This document shows, in pieces, positions 1 to 9,714 of a stretch of DNA of 43,355 nt. Below the pieces are notes generated by a model that saw only the letters and a program-made list of their open reading frames with translations, was not told where the DNA came from and ran no database searches. This DNA is from an uncultured Helicobacter sp. (GTDB lineage Bacteria > Campylobacterota > Campylobacteria > Campylobacterales > Helicobacteraceae): positions 1 to 43,355 of the forward strand of contig CAMWUR010000013.1 in NCBI GenBank assembly GCA_947177485.1, read 5' to 3'. The translations under genes were made by a program, and so were the position numbers. The first letter of the stretch is position 1; the number at the start of each line of letters is the position of its first letter.

Positions 1-173
1 ACAAAGCATGAGATTTTGTTTTGAGATTCTCAATGTGGTTATTTTCTAAGGGGGACTTGCCAAAGCAAACAACAACATATCTGCGTTTCTTATGATAATT
101 ATCCCCTTATCCCTTAATCCCCCAAACCCCTGCACGCTCTTCATTTGTGCGCTACGCTGTATTATGTCATACT

Positions 174-225
174 CCACAGCGCTGCGTCTCTGTTAAGATT
201 AGAACATAGACGTTGCGCGCTGTGG
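174..225. repeat. Imperfect inverted repeat
   Basis: The left arm begins CCACAGCGC and the right arm ends GCGCTGTGG. They can pair over roughly 15 positions with small bulges around a loop of about 20 bases. It may be a REP-like element or a transcript hairpin downstream of the minus-strand gene cluster. Its role is unknown. Confidence 0.45.
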
Positions 226-264
226 TTGGGCTTATTAGAATTGGTGAGTAATGGCGAATCAAGA

Positions 265-354
265 TGTCATTGCGAGTATGCGCAACGAACGTGGCAATCT
301 ACAACGTTGAATAACACAAAACCGTGGATTGCTTCGCTTTGCTTGCAATGATGA
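265..354. repeat. Dispersed repeat, TGTCATTGCGAG family
   Basis: The element starts TGTCATTGCGAG and ends with the near-complement CTTGCAATGATGA. Inside it carries the pieces GTGGCAATC and GGATTGCTTCGC. This build, with imperfect terminal inverted repeats and an internal GGCAATC/GGATTGC pair, matches a short non-coding repeat type found in many bacterial genomes. It differs from the TGTCATTCTGA family found later in the window. Confidence 0.6.
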
Positions 355-382
355 TTGGAATCTTTCAAAAACATCAAACAAA

Positions 383-985
383 TCAAAACCGAAAGTTAAG
401 CCCAATGCCACCACTTATGGTAAAGGTTTTGTCAAGATTGAGCGTTACAGGCAAGGGCATGCCAAGTTCGATGCTGCCGCTGTCTTCACCAAGAATCATG
501 TGCTTGCCTTTCACAAAAAGTTCGATTTCAGCGCGGCGCGAAATGGGCAGCAGCGCGCCCACTTTTGCAAAATAGCTCGCCCCCTTGAACGACAAATCGC
601 CCGGATTCTGCCCGCTGATTGTTACATTCTCGCTTGCAAGCGTTGCGAATGAATAGCCCACGCCCGCGCCAAGAAGTGCGCGTAAATGGCGATTAATCGC
701 TGGCGTAAAATTATATTCAGCAAACGCGCCATAATATTTGAGCCCGCGCCTTTGGTGCGCAAGCTCAAGCCCGAGATAGAATCGGTTTTCTGGGTTTGCC
801 GACAACCCCGCGCGTATCTCGCCGCCCCAAATAGGGCTTTCTTCAAGCCGCTCTTTTTCGTCGAGCAAATCGGCAATCTTGAGACGACTCCATGAATAGG
901 CTTTTTGCACATCGCCAACGAGGCTCAAAACGAGAGGTTCGGCGCTCGCAAAACAAAGGCACAGCAACAAAACAACGGCACGCAC
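383..985 (-). CDS. Small outer-membrane beta-barrel-type protein
   Basis: The product has 200 residues. It starts at a GTG preceded by AGGA six bases upstream. Residues 1-15 form a Sec signal peptide ending in ASA. The mature part alternates polar and hydrophobic residues with many Gly, Tyr and Phe (for example GAGVGYSFA, GGIGLNF) and ends in Phe, as outer-membrane barrels do. Its length suits an eight-strand barrel. It begins 8 bases after the gdhA stop, so it is probably co-transcribed with gdhA. I do not recognise a specific family or ligand; the barrel call is inferred from the pattern only. Confidence 0.6.
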   Translation of the reverse strand: MRAVVLLLCLCFASAEPLVLSLVGDVQKAYSWSRLKIADLLDEKERLEESPIWGGEIRAGLSANPENRFYLGLELAHQRRGLKYYGAFAEYNFTPAINRHLRALLGAGVGYSFATLASENVTISGQNPGDLSFKGASYFAKVGALLPISRRAEIELFVKGKHMILGEDSGSIELGMPLPVTLNLDKTFTISGGIGLNFRF

Positions 986-993
986 GATATTTC

Positions 994-2346
994 CTAGACA
1001 ATGCCTTGGTCAATCATCGCATTTGCCACCTTGCGGAATCCTGCAATATTTGAACCCAAAACGAGGTCATTGGGATTGCCAAATTCTTTTGCCGTTTCTT
1101 TGGAGATTGCATAGATATGTTTCATAATATTGTGCAATTTCTTATCCACTTCTTCAAAACTCCATGACAACATGGACGCATTCTGACTCATCTCAAGCCC
1201 GCTTGTCGCCACGCCGCCCGCGTTTGCCGCCTTGCCCGGTCCGTAGCAGATTTTTGCATCAAGAAATGCGTTTGTCGCGTCAATGCTTGAGGGCATATTC
1301 GCGCCCTCGCTGACGCACTTGCAGCCGCCTTTGAGCAGATTCTTTGCGTCATTGAGGTTAATCTCATTTTGTGTCGCGCTCGGAAACGCCGCAAAACATG
1401 GAATCGCCCATAGCGGGTTGTGGTCTTTAGGGTAATCGCTCACGGGCGTGTATTTGGCACTCTTGCATTCTTTGGCATACGTTTCGAGACTCTCGCGGCG
1501 CACTTCTTTGATGTCTTTGAGCAAATCCACCTTGATTCCACTTTCGTCATAAATCATGCCCTTAGAATCACTCACGGTAACGGGCTTTGCGCCGACTTGC
1601 AAGAGTTTCTCAACGGTATAAATCGCCACATTCCCTGCGCCCGAGACCAAACACACCTTGCCTTCGAGGTTTTGCCCGATTTCATTCAACATTTCTTGTG
1701 CAAAATACACCGCGCCATATCCTGTCGCTTCGGGGCGCACGAGGCTACCGCCCCAACCAAGCGCCTTGCCTGTGAGCACGCCATCGAAGCGATTGGTGAG
1801 CTTTTTGTATTGCCCAAACAAATAACCAATCTCGCGCCCACCAACGCCAATATCGCCCGCTGGGACATCTGTTGTCGCGCCAATATGACGAAAAAGCTCG
1901 TTCATGAATGCTTGACAAAAGCGCATAATCTCGCCCTCGCTTTTGCCTTTTGGGTCAAAATTGCTTCCACCCTTGCCTCCGCCCATCGCAAGCCCTGTGA
2001 GCGAGTTTTTGAACACTTGCTCAAATCCTAAGAATTTAATAATCCCCTCGCTGACATTGGGGTGGAATCGCAAGCCGCCTTTGTAGGGACCAATCGCCGA
2101 GTTGAACTCAACACGATAGCCCTGATTGACTTGCACCTCGCCTTTGTCATCAACCCACGTAACACGAAAACTCACGTTGCGCTCGGGAATCACGATTCTT
2201 TCCAAAATGTTGTACTTTCGGTAGCGGTGTTCGCGCTCAAAAAGCGCGCTCAAACTTCCAAAAATCTCGGTAACGGCTTGCAAAAACTCGGGTTGATGAG
2301 AAAATTTGTGTTGCAATTTTCCCAAAACATCATTGACATACGACAT
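994..2346 (-). CDS. gdhA: NADP-type glutamate dehydrogenase
   Basis: The enzyme interconverts 2-oxoglutarate plus ammonia and glutamate in the cytoplasm, assimilating ammonia when it uses NADPH. The 450 residues match the usual length of the hexameric bacterial enzyme. Visible signatures include YKGGLRFHPNV, the catalytic-lysine region GGGKGGSNFDPKGK, DVPAGDIGVGGREIG and a Rossmann motif VSGAGNVA. The ATG at 2346 has AAGGAG upstream. The neighbouring small outer-membrane gene follows 8 bases downstream; the 484-residue gene lies just upstream on the same strand. NADP preference is inferred from family resemblance. Confidence 0.96.
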   Translation of the reverse strand: MSYVNDVLGKLQHKFSHQPEFLQAVTEIFGSLSALFEREHRYRKYNILERIVIPERNVSFRVTWVDDKGEVQVNQGYRVEFNSAIGPYKGGLRFHPNVSEGIIKFLGFEQVFKNSLTGLAMGGGKGGSNFDPKGKSEGEIMRFCQAFMNELFRHIGATTDVPAGDIGVGGREIGYLFGQYKKLTNRFDGVLTGKALGWGGSLVRPEATGYGAVYFAQEMLNEIGQNLEGKVCLVSGAGNVAIYTVEKLLQVGAKPVTVSDSKGMIYDESGIKVDLLKDIKEVRRESLETYAKECKSAKYTPVSDYPKDHNPLWAIPCFAAFPSATQNEINLNDAKNLLKGGCKCVSEGANMPSSIDATNAFLDAKICYGPGKAANAGGVATSGLEMSQNASMLSWSFEEVDKKLHNIMKHIYAISKETAKEFGNPNDLVLGSNIAGFRKVANAMIDQGIV

Positions 2347-2371
2347 AATCGCTCCTTTGTGTTAGGTTAAA

Positions 2372-3826
2372 TCATAGAATCTCGCGCATTGCATCGATAA
2401 ATTCTTCATCGGTACAGGTGGAGTTCAAGAAATGTGTTATCCCACAATTCTTTGCTTGCGCCATGAGGTTAGGCGAAATCTCACGTGTGAGCAGACAAAA
2501 AATCGTGGGCGCATTCGCATTATCGAGTTCTTTGCGGAAACGTTCGATAAACGGAAAGAATTGCATGCCAAAAACTTCAAATTCGGCAAGAACCAAATCG
2601 ATTTTAGGCTTTTTGTCTTTCTTGGCTTTTGATAAACGAAAAAGCTCCTCGCCATCGCGCACAATCTTAATCTTGAGTTCTTTATCGAATCGTTCAAGCA
2701 ATTCTTTATTGCTTGTCGCAATATCAAATGTGCGGCGAATCAAAACAACATTTTTTGTGCTAATCGATTCGATATATTCAAGCAGGCTAAAGAGTTTGAG
2801 TGTTTCTTCTTTTGCCTTTTCTTTGTCGATACTGCGTAAATAATATTTGAGTAATGTTTTGGAACTATATGTACCATTAATTCCTGCTTTGATAAAAAAA
2901 TTACGCACAAGTCGGCTTTGTTTTGCTTGTGTCCATAATTTATGGTCAAACTCTGCAGCTTTGATATTGAGAATAAATAAGAGTTTATGGTGAAAATCTT
3001 TGACAAGTGGCTCGTATTCGACACGAAATGTGGCAAAATAACGTTCGATAAAAATGACGCGTATACGCAAAAGCTTCTCGAGGTCGCCACGTTTTTTGCC
3101 GATGAAATAAACCAAATCGGCATAACGTTTGCGCATGGCTTTGAGGTTTTTTTCAAACAAGCGGTATGCCTTGCCGCTCGTGTCGGTGTATTTTGCAAGC
3201 TCTTTTTCGCGCGATTGAATCTGCAGCGCAAGCGGCTTTTCTTGCAATGCGGCACGTGTGATGAGATGTTGCGTGCGCGTAATCGTGTCGTTTAGTTGAT
3301 TGTATTTTGCCTGCTGCGTGAGAAAGATTTTTTCATACGCATAGCGCACCGTATAACCGCTTTGCTGTCGAAACTCGGAATAATAGCGAGCGAGTTTATC
3401 GAGTTCAGATTTAAGGGAGCTCAAATCTTTATCAATAATGTGCATATCAATATCACGAATATCATTATAGGCTGTCATTAAGAATCGGCGCATGCGCAAA
3501 AAATTCTCTTGGGGCATATCCTCTGCCACATTGCGATAATTGGCAAGCAGATGTTCAAAGGGGCTAAAATAATCTGAAACGCACGTGCGGACATCTTTGG
3601 TGATTTCAAGAAACTTGAGATATTCAGGACGTTCTTGCTTGCTATTGAGCGAGAATGAAGTCACCACATTCTCTTTATTTGCCTCAAAACTAAGCTCGAG
3701 TCCCTCGAATAAATTGTCAATCTCACCCTGCCCCAAAAGCTCATAATGCAACAAATAAATCTTCCCATTTGCCTTGATTTCGGCATTCCTCTGGGCTTCG
3801 TTCATCGTCTTAATCACACCACGCAT
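2372..3826 (-). CDS. Coiled-coil protein with degenerate C-terminal receiver domain
   Basis: The product has 484 residues and no signal peptide. Residues about 100-330 are rich in charged helices. The last 110 residues have the rhythm of a CheY-like receiver (DLVLAEFEVFG, then IFCLLT, then HFLNS). The phosphate-accepting Asp appears to be replaced in VLAEFE, and the usual late Lys is Asn. The start at 3826 lies 2 bases after the kdsB stop and has AGAGGG upstream, so the two genes form an operon. I do not recognise a named family. A phosphorylation-independent signalling or scaffold role is only a guess. Confidence 0.6.
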   Translation of the reverse strand: MRGVIKTMNEAQRNAEIKANGKIYLLHYELLGQGEIDNLFEGLELSFEANKENVVTSFSLNSKQERPEYLKFLEITKDVRTCVSDYFSPFEHLLANYRNVAEDMPQENFLRMRRFLMTAYNDIRDIDMHIIDKDLSSLKSELDKLARYYSEFRQQSGYTVRYAYEKIFLTQQAKYNQLNDTITRTQHLITRAALQEKPLALQIQSREKELAKYTDTSGKAYRLFEKNLKAMRKRYADLVYFIGKKRGDLEKLLRIRVIFIERYFATFRVEYEPLVKDFHHKLLFILNIKAAEFDHKLWTQAKQSRLVRNFFIKAGINGTYSSKTLLKYYLRSIDKEKAKEETLKLFSLLEYIESISTKNVVLIRRTFDIATSNKELLERFDKELKIKIVRDGEELFRLSKAKKDKKPKIDLVLAEFEVFGMQFFPFIERFRKELDNANAPTIFCLLTREISPNLMAQAKNCGITHFLNSTCTDEEFIDAMREIL

Positions 3827-3828
3827 TA

Positions 3829-4533
3829 CTAACCCTCTTTTTGCTGCAATTGCAAGGCACGTTGCAAATCTTCTTCAGTATCGATTCCAAACGAATTGCT
3901 TTGCACCTTCACCATTGCAATCTTTGCACCATAATAGAGTGCACGCAATTGCTCGAGTCGCTCGATTTTTTCAAGAGGCGCGGGTGCAAGTGTGCAAAAA
4001 TGGCGCAAAAACGAAACACGATAGGCATAGATTCCAAGATGTCCATAATATGTCTCTGCACCATGTGGAATAGGCGAACGTGAAAAATATAATGCAAATC
4101 CATCTTTATCCACAACAACCTTAACAAAATTAGAATCTTGCGCTTGTGTCGAATCGATGGTGCGGAATGCACTCGCAATGCTTGCTGAAGGTGTTTGTGC
4201 TAAAAGATTGCGCACAGCATGGATAATCTCTGGTTCGATAAACGGCTCATCACCTTGCACATTGACGACAATTTCATTATCACCAAGTCCCAAAATCTCT
4301 GTGGCTTCTGCAAGTCTATCTGTGCCGCTTAGGTGTGTCTTTTTGGTAAGAATCGCACGAATGTTGTGCGCCTCACATGCCTGCACAATGCGTTCATCAT
4401 CAGCCGCAACAACCACATCATCAACCTGCAACGCTTGCCGCGCAACCAACACAACCATAGGGATACCCATTATAGGATAAAGAACCTTTTGGGCAAAACG
4501 TGTTGAAGACAAACGTGCAGGTATGATGACCAT
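3829..4533 (-). CDS. kdsB: 3-deoxy-manno-octulosonate cytidylyltransferase (CMP-Kdo synthetase)
   Basis: The enzyme activates Kdo with CTP to give CMP-Kdo for lipopolysaccharide inner-core synthesis in the cytoplasm. It begins with MVIIPARLSSTRF, the nucleotide-binding signature. Also seen are SGTDRLAEA, NVQGDEPFIEPE and YFSRSPIPHG, all family motifs. I chose the ATG at 4533 (234 residues) rather than the in-frame ATG at 4548: AAAGGG lies six bases before 4533, and a TATAAT at 4560-4565 would put transcription start near 4553, too close for the earlier codon. The 484-residue gene follows 2 bases after its stop. Confidence 0.95.
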   Translation of the reverse strand: MVIIPARLSSTRFAQKVLYPIMGIPMVVLVARQALQVDDVVVAADDERIVQACEAHNIRAILTKKTHLSGTDRLAEATEILGLGDNEIVVNVQGDEPFIEPEIIHAVRNLLAQTPSASIASAFRTIDSTQAQDSNFVKVVVDKDGFALYFSRSPIPHGAETYYGHLGIYAYRVSFLRHFCTLAPAPLEKIERLEQLRALYYGAKIAMVKVQSNSFGIDTEEDLQRALQLQQKEG

Positions 4534-4559
4534 ATAGCGCCCTTTCATCGATTTTGTCT

Positions 4560-4565
4560 ATTATA
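4560..4565 (-). promoter_or_regulatory. -10 element for kdsB
   Basis: The minus strand reads TATAAT here. It lies 27 bases upstream of the chosen kdsB start and supports that start over the one at 4548. No clear -35 was assigned, which is common for epsilonproteobacterial promoters. Confidence 0.55.
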
Positions 4566-4676
4566 CCTAAAGAAGCTTGTAAGAAGCTTTGTAGCACAAA
4601 ATCATCACGAGATTAACTCTTTGTTCAACCCCAAAGTGCATAATTTTAGTACCAAATGACTTCTAAGGATACGCAC

Positions 4677-6086
4677 ATGAAATCAATCACTGCATTTTTC
4701 AGTCTCTGTTTTATCGTGTTTCATTTTGCTTTTGCAATCGAACTAAGCAACGCGCCCTCTGTGAGCGAAAGAATCACCCCAGCGCCCCAAACAAGCACCA
4801 TTCAGTCTTACCACAGCGCAATCAAAGAGGCGGCTAAAGGTGTTGTCAATATCTCAACGCAAAAACAAGTCAAAGGCGGCAGCCTGCCCAACCACCCGAT
4901 TCTAAATGACCCATTCTTTCGTCAATTCTTTGGCGATATGCTGCGCGGTGTGCCCAAAGACCGCATTGAACGTTCACTCGGTAGCGGCGTGATTATCAGC
5001 AGCGATGGCTATATCATCACAAACAACCATGTTATAGACGGCGCTGACAAAATCCTTGTTGCATTGCCCAACAACAGCCGCGAATATCAAGCAAAAGTCA
5101 TCGGCAAAGACCCCAAAAGCGACATCGCCGTGATTAAGATTGACGCAAAGAATCTGCCCTTTTTGCATTTTGCAAACAGCAATGATGTCCTTGTTGGCGA
5201 TGTTGTGTTTGCCATTGGTAACCCTTTTGGGCTCGGTGAAACGGTCACACAAGGCATTGTTTCGGCGCTCAACAAGAGCGGAATCGGAATCAACGATTAC
5301 GAAAACTTTATCCAAACAGACGCTTCGATTAATCAAGGCAACTCTGGAGGCGCGCTGGTTGATAGTCGCGGCGCGCTGGTTGGAATCAACACAGCGATTC
5401 TCTCGCGCAGCGGCGATAATACAGGCATTGGCTTTGCGATTCCATCAGATATGGCAAAACGTGTCGCGCTCGCGCTGATTGACAAGGGCGTTGTCGAACG
5501 TGGATTCCTCGGCGTCGCCATCGAAGATGTCAAAAGCGAAATCAGCAGCGCCTATAACGGAGCAAAAGGTGCTGTGGTGATTTCTGTCGAACCAGATAGT
5601 CCTGCTGCAAAAGCAGGGCTCAAGGTTTGGGACCTCATCACCCAAGTCGACAACCAAGCGATTAAGGGCGCGAATGATTTGCGTAATACGATTGGTACAT
5701 ATCCGCCCGATGAAGACATCAAGATTACCTATATGCGCGACAAAAAAACCATGACAACCACAATCCGCCTTGCAAATGCCAACACCGCAAGCAATGCTCA
5801 TGGCAAACATGAAATCGATGGCGCGACTGTCAGCAATTTAGACGAAAAAACGCGCAATAGCTACCGCATTCCTGCAAACGTGAACGGTGTCATGGTTCTA
5901 AATGTTCGCGCAAACAGCAAAAGCGATGATGCGGGCTTGCAAGAAGGCGATGTGATTATCCAAATCGAGAATCATCTTTTACGCAATGTTTCAGATTTTA
6001 GCAAAACGATGGCACAGCTCAAAGGCAAGCCAAAACGGCTGATTGTCTATCGACAAGGGCAGATTGGTAGCCTTGTTATGCAATAG
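4677..6086 (+). CDS. htrA: Periplasmic serine protease of the DegP/HtrA family
   Basis: HtrA degrades or refolds damaged envelope proteins; in Helicobacter it can also be secreted. The start at 4677 is preferred over 4656 because AAGGAT sits six bases before it and the protein then begins with a Sec signal peptide ([10 protein letters not shown], cleavage near residue 20). The 469 residues carry the catalytic triad His118 (NNHVI), Asp149 (SDIAVIKI) and Ser223 (GNSGGA). Two PDZ domains follow, at about 270-360 and 385-469. The gene is divergent from kdsB and is followed by gatB with its own -10 element. Confidence 0.96.
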   Translation: MKSITAFFSLCFIVFHFAFAIELSNAPSVSERITPAPQTSTIQSYHSAIKEAAKGVVNISTQKQVKGGSLPNHPILNDPFFRQFFGDMLRGVPKDRIERSLGSGVIISSDGYIITNNHVIDGADKILVALPNNSREYQAKVIGKDPKSDIAVIKIDAKNLPFLHFANSNDVLVGDVVFAIGNPFGLGETVTQGIVSALNKSGIGINDYENFIQTDASINQGNSGGALVDSRGALVGINTAILSRSGDNTGIGFAIPSDMAKRVALALIDKGVVERGFLGVAIEDVKSEISSAYNGAKGAVVISVEPDSPAAKAGLKVWDLITQVDNQAIKGANDLRNTIGTYPPDEDIKITYMRDKKTMTTTIRLANANTASNAHGKHEIDGATVSNLDEKTRNSYRIPANVNGVMVLNVRANSKSDDAGLQEGDVIIQIENHLLRNVSDFSKTMAQLKGKPKRLIVYRQGQIGSLVMQ

Positions 6087-6102
6087 ATTCAGCAAAGCGA
6101 TG

Positions 6103-6108
6103 TATAAT
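6103..6108 (+). promoter_or_regulatory. -10 element for gatB
   Basis: TATAAT lies 31 bases before the gatB ATG and just after the htrA stop. This suggests that gatB and the genes behind it have a separate promoter. Confidence 0.5.
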
Positions 6109-6139
6109 AGCAAGGATTAAACCAACACAAGGAGCAGCA

Positions 6140-7558
6140 ATGCCGGCGTTTGAGACTATTATCGGGCTTGAAGTCCATGTTCAGCTCAATACAAAAACCA
6201 AAATTTTCTGCTCCTGCCCCACAAGCTTCGGCGATGCGCCCAACCGCCATGTCTGCCCCACATGCCTCGGGCTACCCGGCGCGCTGCCTGTGCTCAACCG
6301 CGAGGCGGTGCGCAAAGCCGTGAGCTTTGCGAAGGCAATCCATGCGCCTGTCAATCAAGATTCGATTTTTGCGCGCAAAAACTATTTCTACCCCGACTTG
6401 CCCAAAGCCTATCAGATTAGCCAATTTGAGATTCCGATTGTCAGCAAAGGCTGGCTTGAAATTGCCATTGGCGATTCCACACGACAAATCGGAATCACGC
6501 GTGCGCACCTCGAAGAAGACGCAGGCAAGAATATCCATGATGGCGATATGTCCAAGATTGACCTCAACCGCGCCTGCACACCGTTGCTTGAGATTGTCAG
6601 CGAACCCGATATGCGCAGCAGCGATGAAGCAATAGCCTATCTCAAAAAGCTGCATTCGATTGTGCGCTTTCTTGAGATTAGCGATGCAAACATGCAAGAG
6701 GGCAGCTTTCGTTGTGATGCAAATGTGTCGATTCGCCCAAAAGGCGATTCCAAACTCTACACACGCGTTGAAATCAAGAATCTTAATAGCTTTCGGTTTA
6801 TCCAAAAAGCGATTGAATACGAAGTAGAACGGCAAATCGAGGCATGGGAAAATGGGCGCTATGCTGATGAAGTCTATCAAGAAACGCGCCTCTTTGACAC
6901 CCAAAAAGGTGAGACAAAGTCGATGCGCGGCAAAGAAGAATCGGCAGACTATCGCTACTTCCCCGACCCCGACTTGCTGCCCTTGCATATCCCACAAGAA
7001 TTGCTCGATGTGCACATTCCCGAGCTGCCAGACGAAAAACGTGAACGTTATATCCGCGACTATGGGCTCAAAGCTTATGATGCGAATGTCGTTACAAGCA
7101 GTCTTGAGCTCGTGCGCTATTTTGAAGACATGCTCACGCACAATGTCTCGCCCCAAAACGCTGTGAAATGGCTCACAAGCGAGCTTTTGGGCAAGCTCAA
7201 GGGCGAGATGACGATTGAAAGCTCGCCCGTTAGCAGCGCACAACTTGCAAAGATTGTTGAACGTATCGAAGACGGCACGATTAGCGGCAAAAGCGGCAAA
7301 GAAATCCTCGAGATTCTCTTCACCAAAGGCGGCGAAGTCGATGCGCTCATTCAGTCTCTCGGGCTCAAACAAGTCAGCGATGAGGGCGCAATCCTCGCTG
7401 TTATCGATTCTGTGCTTGCCACAAATGCCGATAAAGTCGAGGAATATAAAAATGGCAAAGAGAAATTGTTTGGATTCTTTGTCGGGCAGGTGATGAAAAA
7501 CGCCAAAGGCGTCAATCCCGCGTCTGTCAATGCGCTACTCAAACAGCGGCTTCAATGA
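6140..7558 (+). CDS. gatB: Asp-tRNA(Asn)/Glu-tRNA(Gln) amidotransferase subunit B
   Basis: GatB is the kinase/tRNA-binding subunit of GatCAB, which converts misacylated Glu-tRNA(Gln) or Asp-tRNA(Asn) to the amidated forms. The 472 residues match the family. The opening [20 protein letters not shown] is the family signature, and the Cys pairs in FCSC and CPTC form the zinc site. HLEEDAGKN and RCDANVS are further catalytic-cradle motifs. The C-terminal 150 residues are the helical YqeY-like tRNA-binding tail. AAGGAG precedes the ATG. The stop overlaps the start of gpsA by four bases. Confidence 0.97.
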   Translation: MPAFETIIGLEVHVQLNTKTKIFCSCPTSFGDAPNRHVCPTCLGLPGALPVLNREAVRKAVSFAKAIHAPVNQDSIFARKNYFYPDLPKAYQISQFEIPIVSKGWLEIAIGDSTRQIGITRAHLEEDAGKNIHDGDMSKIDLNRACTPLLEIVSEPDMRSSDEAIAYLKKLHSIVRFLEISDANMQEGSFRCDANVSIRPKGDSKLYTRVEIKNLNSFRFIQKAIEYEVERQIEAWENGRYADEVYQETRLFDTQKGETKSMRGKEESADYRYFPDPDLLPLHIPQELLDVHIPELPDEKRERYIRDYGLKAYDANVVTSSLELVRYFEDMLTHNVSPQNAVKWLTSELLGKLKGEMTIESSPVSSAQLAKIVERIEDGTISGKSGKEILEILFTKGGEVDALIQSLGLKQVSDEGAILAVIDSVLATNADKVEEYKNGKEKLFGFFVGQVMKNAKGVNPASVNALLKQRLQ

Positions 7559-8493
7559 AACCACCGCAAACTCCTTCTATCTATCTGCTTGGCGGGGGCG
7601 CGTGGGGCTGTGCGCTCTATGCCGCCTTGAGTGTCAAGGCACAAACCTACATTTACAGCCGCCGCACTCTGCCTGCCCACAATCAAGTGAGCTGGAATCA
7701 AATCATGCAAGCGCCCAACGCACTCTTTGTGATTTCGATTACATCATCGCATTTGCGCGACTTTTTGCGCGCACACCCGCTGCCACGAGATTCGAAAATC
7801 TTGCTCGCCACAAAGGGAATCGAAGAAAACAGCGGAGCGCTCATGAGCGACATCATGGATTCGTTTTTTGCAAGCGATTGCGTGGGCTATTTGGGCGGTC
7901 CTTCGTTTGCGAAAGAAGTCGTAGCAGGGCTGCCATGCGCTGTGGTCATTCATGCACACAACCCAAATCTTGCAGCCACTTTTGCAGCATGTTTTCCACC
8001 CTTTATGCGCGTTTATGTCAGCGATGATGTCGTTGGTGGCGAGATTGCAGGAGCGTATAAAAACGTCATCGCCATTGCAAGCGGAATCTGTGAGGGGCTT
8101 GGGCTTGGGCAAAATGCACGCGCTTCATTGCTTGCGCGTGGACTTGTCGAAATGGAACGATTTGGGCATTTTTTTGGTGCAAAAATGGAAACATTTTTGG
8201 GGCTCTCTGGCGCAGGAGATTTGTTCCTGACGTCAACCTCGACACTCTCGCGCAATTTTCGCGTTGGGCTCGCCCTCGCACAAGGGCAAGCAATCGATTC
8301 CATTATCGCAAATCTTGGCGAAGTCGCCGAAGGAATCAAAACATCACGTGCAATCCTCGCGCTGGGGCAAAAACACAACATCTACACGCCCATTGCACTC
8401 GAGGTTGCCCGCGTGATTGATGGCAAAAACGCCAAAGACGCGCTATATACCCTACTGCATTCAGGAAAAGACGCGGGAGAAAACAATGGTTAA
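7555..8493 (+). CDS. gpsA: NAD(P)-dependent glycerol-3-phosphate dehydrogenase
   Basis: The enzyme reduces dihydroxyacetone phosphate to sn-glycerol 3-phosphate, the backbone for phospholipids. The 312 residues begin with the nucleotide-binding [25 protein letters not shown], the catalytic Lys in GAYKNVIA and [11 protein letters not shown] are family signatures. The ATG overlaps the gatB stop (ATGA), so translation is coupled. Its 3' end overlaps the next gene by 8 bases. Confidence 0.96.
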   Translation: MKPPQTPSIYLLGGGAWGCALYAALSVKAQTYIYSRRTLPAHNQVSWNQIMQAPNALFVISITSSHLRDFLRAHPLPRDSKILLATKGIEENSGALMSDIMDSFFASDCVGYLGGPSFAKEVVAGLPCAVVIHAHNPNLAATFAACFPPFMRVYVSDDVVGGEIAGAYKNVIAIASGICEGLGLGQNARASLLARGLVEMERFGHFFGAKMETFLGLSGAGDLFLTSTSTLSRNFRVGLALAQGQAIDSIIANLGEVAEGIKTSRAILALGQKHNIYTPIALEVARVIDGKNAKDALYTLLHSGKDAGENNG

Positions 8494-8980
8494 AATTATC
8501 CTTTTTTTATTGATTCTCATCGGAATCGGCATTTCGATTAGCCTCTTTAGCACGACACAAACGAGCATCGTTACACAAAAAACAGTAGATTTTCTCCCGA
8601 TTGACATGCAAGTTGGCGTTTTTGAAGACAGCCATTGTGGAGCCGTCATACACGACCTTACAGATGCAGCACAAGTCATCTTCCCCGACCAAGCCGTCTT
8701 TTTCTTCCATGACCACGGCGGAATGGCAGAATGGCTACACAAACAACAAAACAAACACCAAGCGCTTGTTTGGGTGCGCACACGTGATACATTGCAACTC
8801 ATCAAGGCGCAAGACGCCTTCTTTAGCACCGATGATTCGACAATTATGGGCACAGGATATGGCGCGTATGAACACAACGCACCCGGGCGCATTCGCTTTG
8901 ACGAGCTGCTCGAAAGGATTGCGACCAAGCCCGCAACACAGAATATGCCACACCATCATCACCCAAAGGAGACGCAATGA
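8486..8980 (+). CDS. NosL-like membrane-anchored protein, possible copper-site accessory
   Basis: The ATG at 8486 lies inside the end of gpsA with GGGAGA just upstream. The earlier in-frame ATG at 8417 is buried in gpsA and has no ribosome site. The 164-residue product starts with an N-terminal hydrophobic segment (about residues 3-20). The body resembles the NosL/YcnI-adjacent fold: HCGAVIHDLTDAAQVIF, FFHDHGGMAEW and a late IMGTGYGAYEHN. The tail has HHHH. The next gene encodes a TauE/SafE-type protein of the kind linked to copper delivery, so a role in cuprous ion handling for a heme-copper oxidase is plausible. This is inference. Confidence 0.55.
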   Translation: MVKIILFLLILIGIGISISLFSTTQTSIVTQKTVDFLPIDMQVGVFEDSHCGAVIHDLTDAAQVIFPDQAVFFFHDHGGMAEWLHKQQNKHQALVWVRTRDTLQLIKAQDAFFSTDDSTIMGTGYGAYEHNAPGRIRFDELLERIATKPATQNMPHHHHPKETQ

Positions 8981-9645
8981 CAATCGATTGGGTTGCATTT
9001 ATTGTCTTTGCCTTTCTCGGGAGCTTTGGGCATTGTGTCGGCATGTGCGGCGGTATTGTTGCAAGCTATGCAGGCTCTTTTGGGATTTTGGGACATCTCT
9101 ATTATGGCTTTGGCAAAACAAGCGCCTACATCATACTCGGCGCAATCGCAGGCGCACTCGGTGGTATTTTTCGATTTCACCCAACGACATTCGCCATTCT
9201 CTTTATCCTGCTTGGAATCGCCATGATTTTTTTTGGCGCGCATATCGCGCTTCAATCGCAGCTTCTAGGCAAGCTCGAGCAAAAGCTCGCGGGTTTTGTC
9301 CCCATAGCAGCCATGTTTCGCTTTGCGCGCACGCTCGGCACAAAGGGCATTTTTATTTTGGGCTTTGCCAATGGGCTTTTGCCATGTGGACTTGTCTATA
9401 TGGCGCTTCTAACCGCTGCTGGGAGCGCTTCAGCACTCATTGGCGGAGCGCTTATGGGCATTTTTGGAATCTGCACACTCGTGCCCTTGTATGCCTTTGG
9501 TGCGCTTGCGCAATGGCTAGGTTCACGTTATCGCGGCTTTGTGTTGCGCGCACTCGGGCTGTTTGCCATTGGCTTTGGCATTTGGTTCATCATCACAGGT
9601 GTTGGCATGTTCACCGACCCAACCGCAACAATGCACAAACATTAA
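8977..9645 (+). CDS. Sulfite exporter TauE/SafE-family (heavy-metal transport type) membrane protein
   Basis: The 222 residues form about six hydrophobic helices. The first helix contains GHCVGMCGGIV, a Cys/His signature seen in the copper-associated branch of this family often found near cytochrome oxidase maturation genes. NGLLPCGLVYMAL is a second Cys-containing signature in the middle. The ATG overlaps the stop of the NosL-like gene by four bases and has AAAGGAG upstream. Together with that neighbour it likely handles a metal or thiol at the inner membrane; the substrate cannot be told from sequence. Confidence 0.75.
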   Translation: MTIDWVAFIVFAFLGSFGHCVGMCGGIVASYAGSFGILGHLYYGFGKTSAYIILGAIAGALGGIFRFHPTTFAILFILLGIAMIFFGAHIALQSQLLGKLEQKLAGFVPIAAMFRFARTLGTKGIFILGFANGLLPCGLVYMALLTAAGSASALIGGALMGIFGICTLVPLYAFGALAQWLGSRYRGFVLRALGLFAIGFGIWFIITGVGMFTDPTATMHKH

Positions 9646-9714
9646 TCCATCAAAAATATTTCTTTAAGGCATTATGGCACATAATATAGATTCTAAACTA
9701 GAAAAGGATTGAAA

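Larger units (their letters stand above)
1..382. other. Left-edge region without a supported gene
   Basis: I see no convincing coding region here. The short open frames have no ribosome binding site and run through repeats. The stretch holds an imperfect inverted repeat (174-225) and a dispersed repeat (265-354), listed separately. The outer-membrane protein gene on the minus strand ends at 383, so this is its downstream region. No run of T residues after a hairpin marks a clear intrinsic terminator. Confidence 0.5.

Noticed and set aside
145-351. Short plus-strand ORF at the left edge
   Set aside because: It runs through a dispersed non-coding repeat and has no ribosome site.
1420-2031. A 203-codon plus-strand frame opposite gdhA
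   Set aside because: It is the complement of a strongly conserved gene and lacks a start signal.
6272-7372. A 366-codon minus-strand frame opposite gatB
   Set aside because: It lies wholly within the clear gatB gene, has no ribosome site and no family features. It is a shadow of the opposite strand.
8601-9689. A 362-codon plus-strand frame across the NosL-like and TauE-type genes
   Set aside because: It is rich in Cys, His, Arg and Trp with no domain pattern and overlaps two supported genes in another frame.
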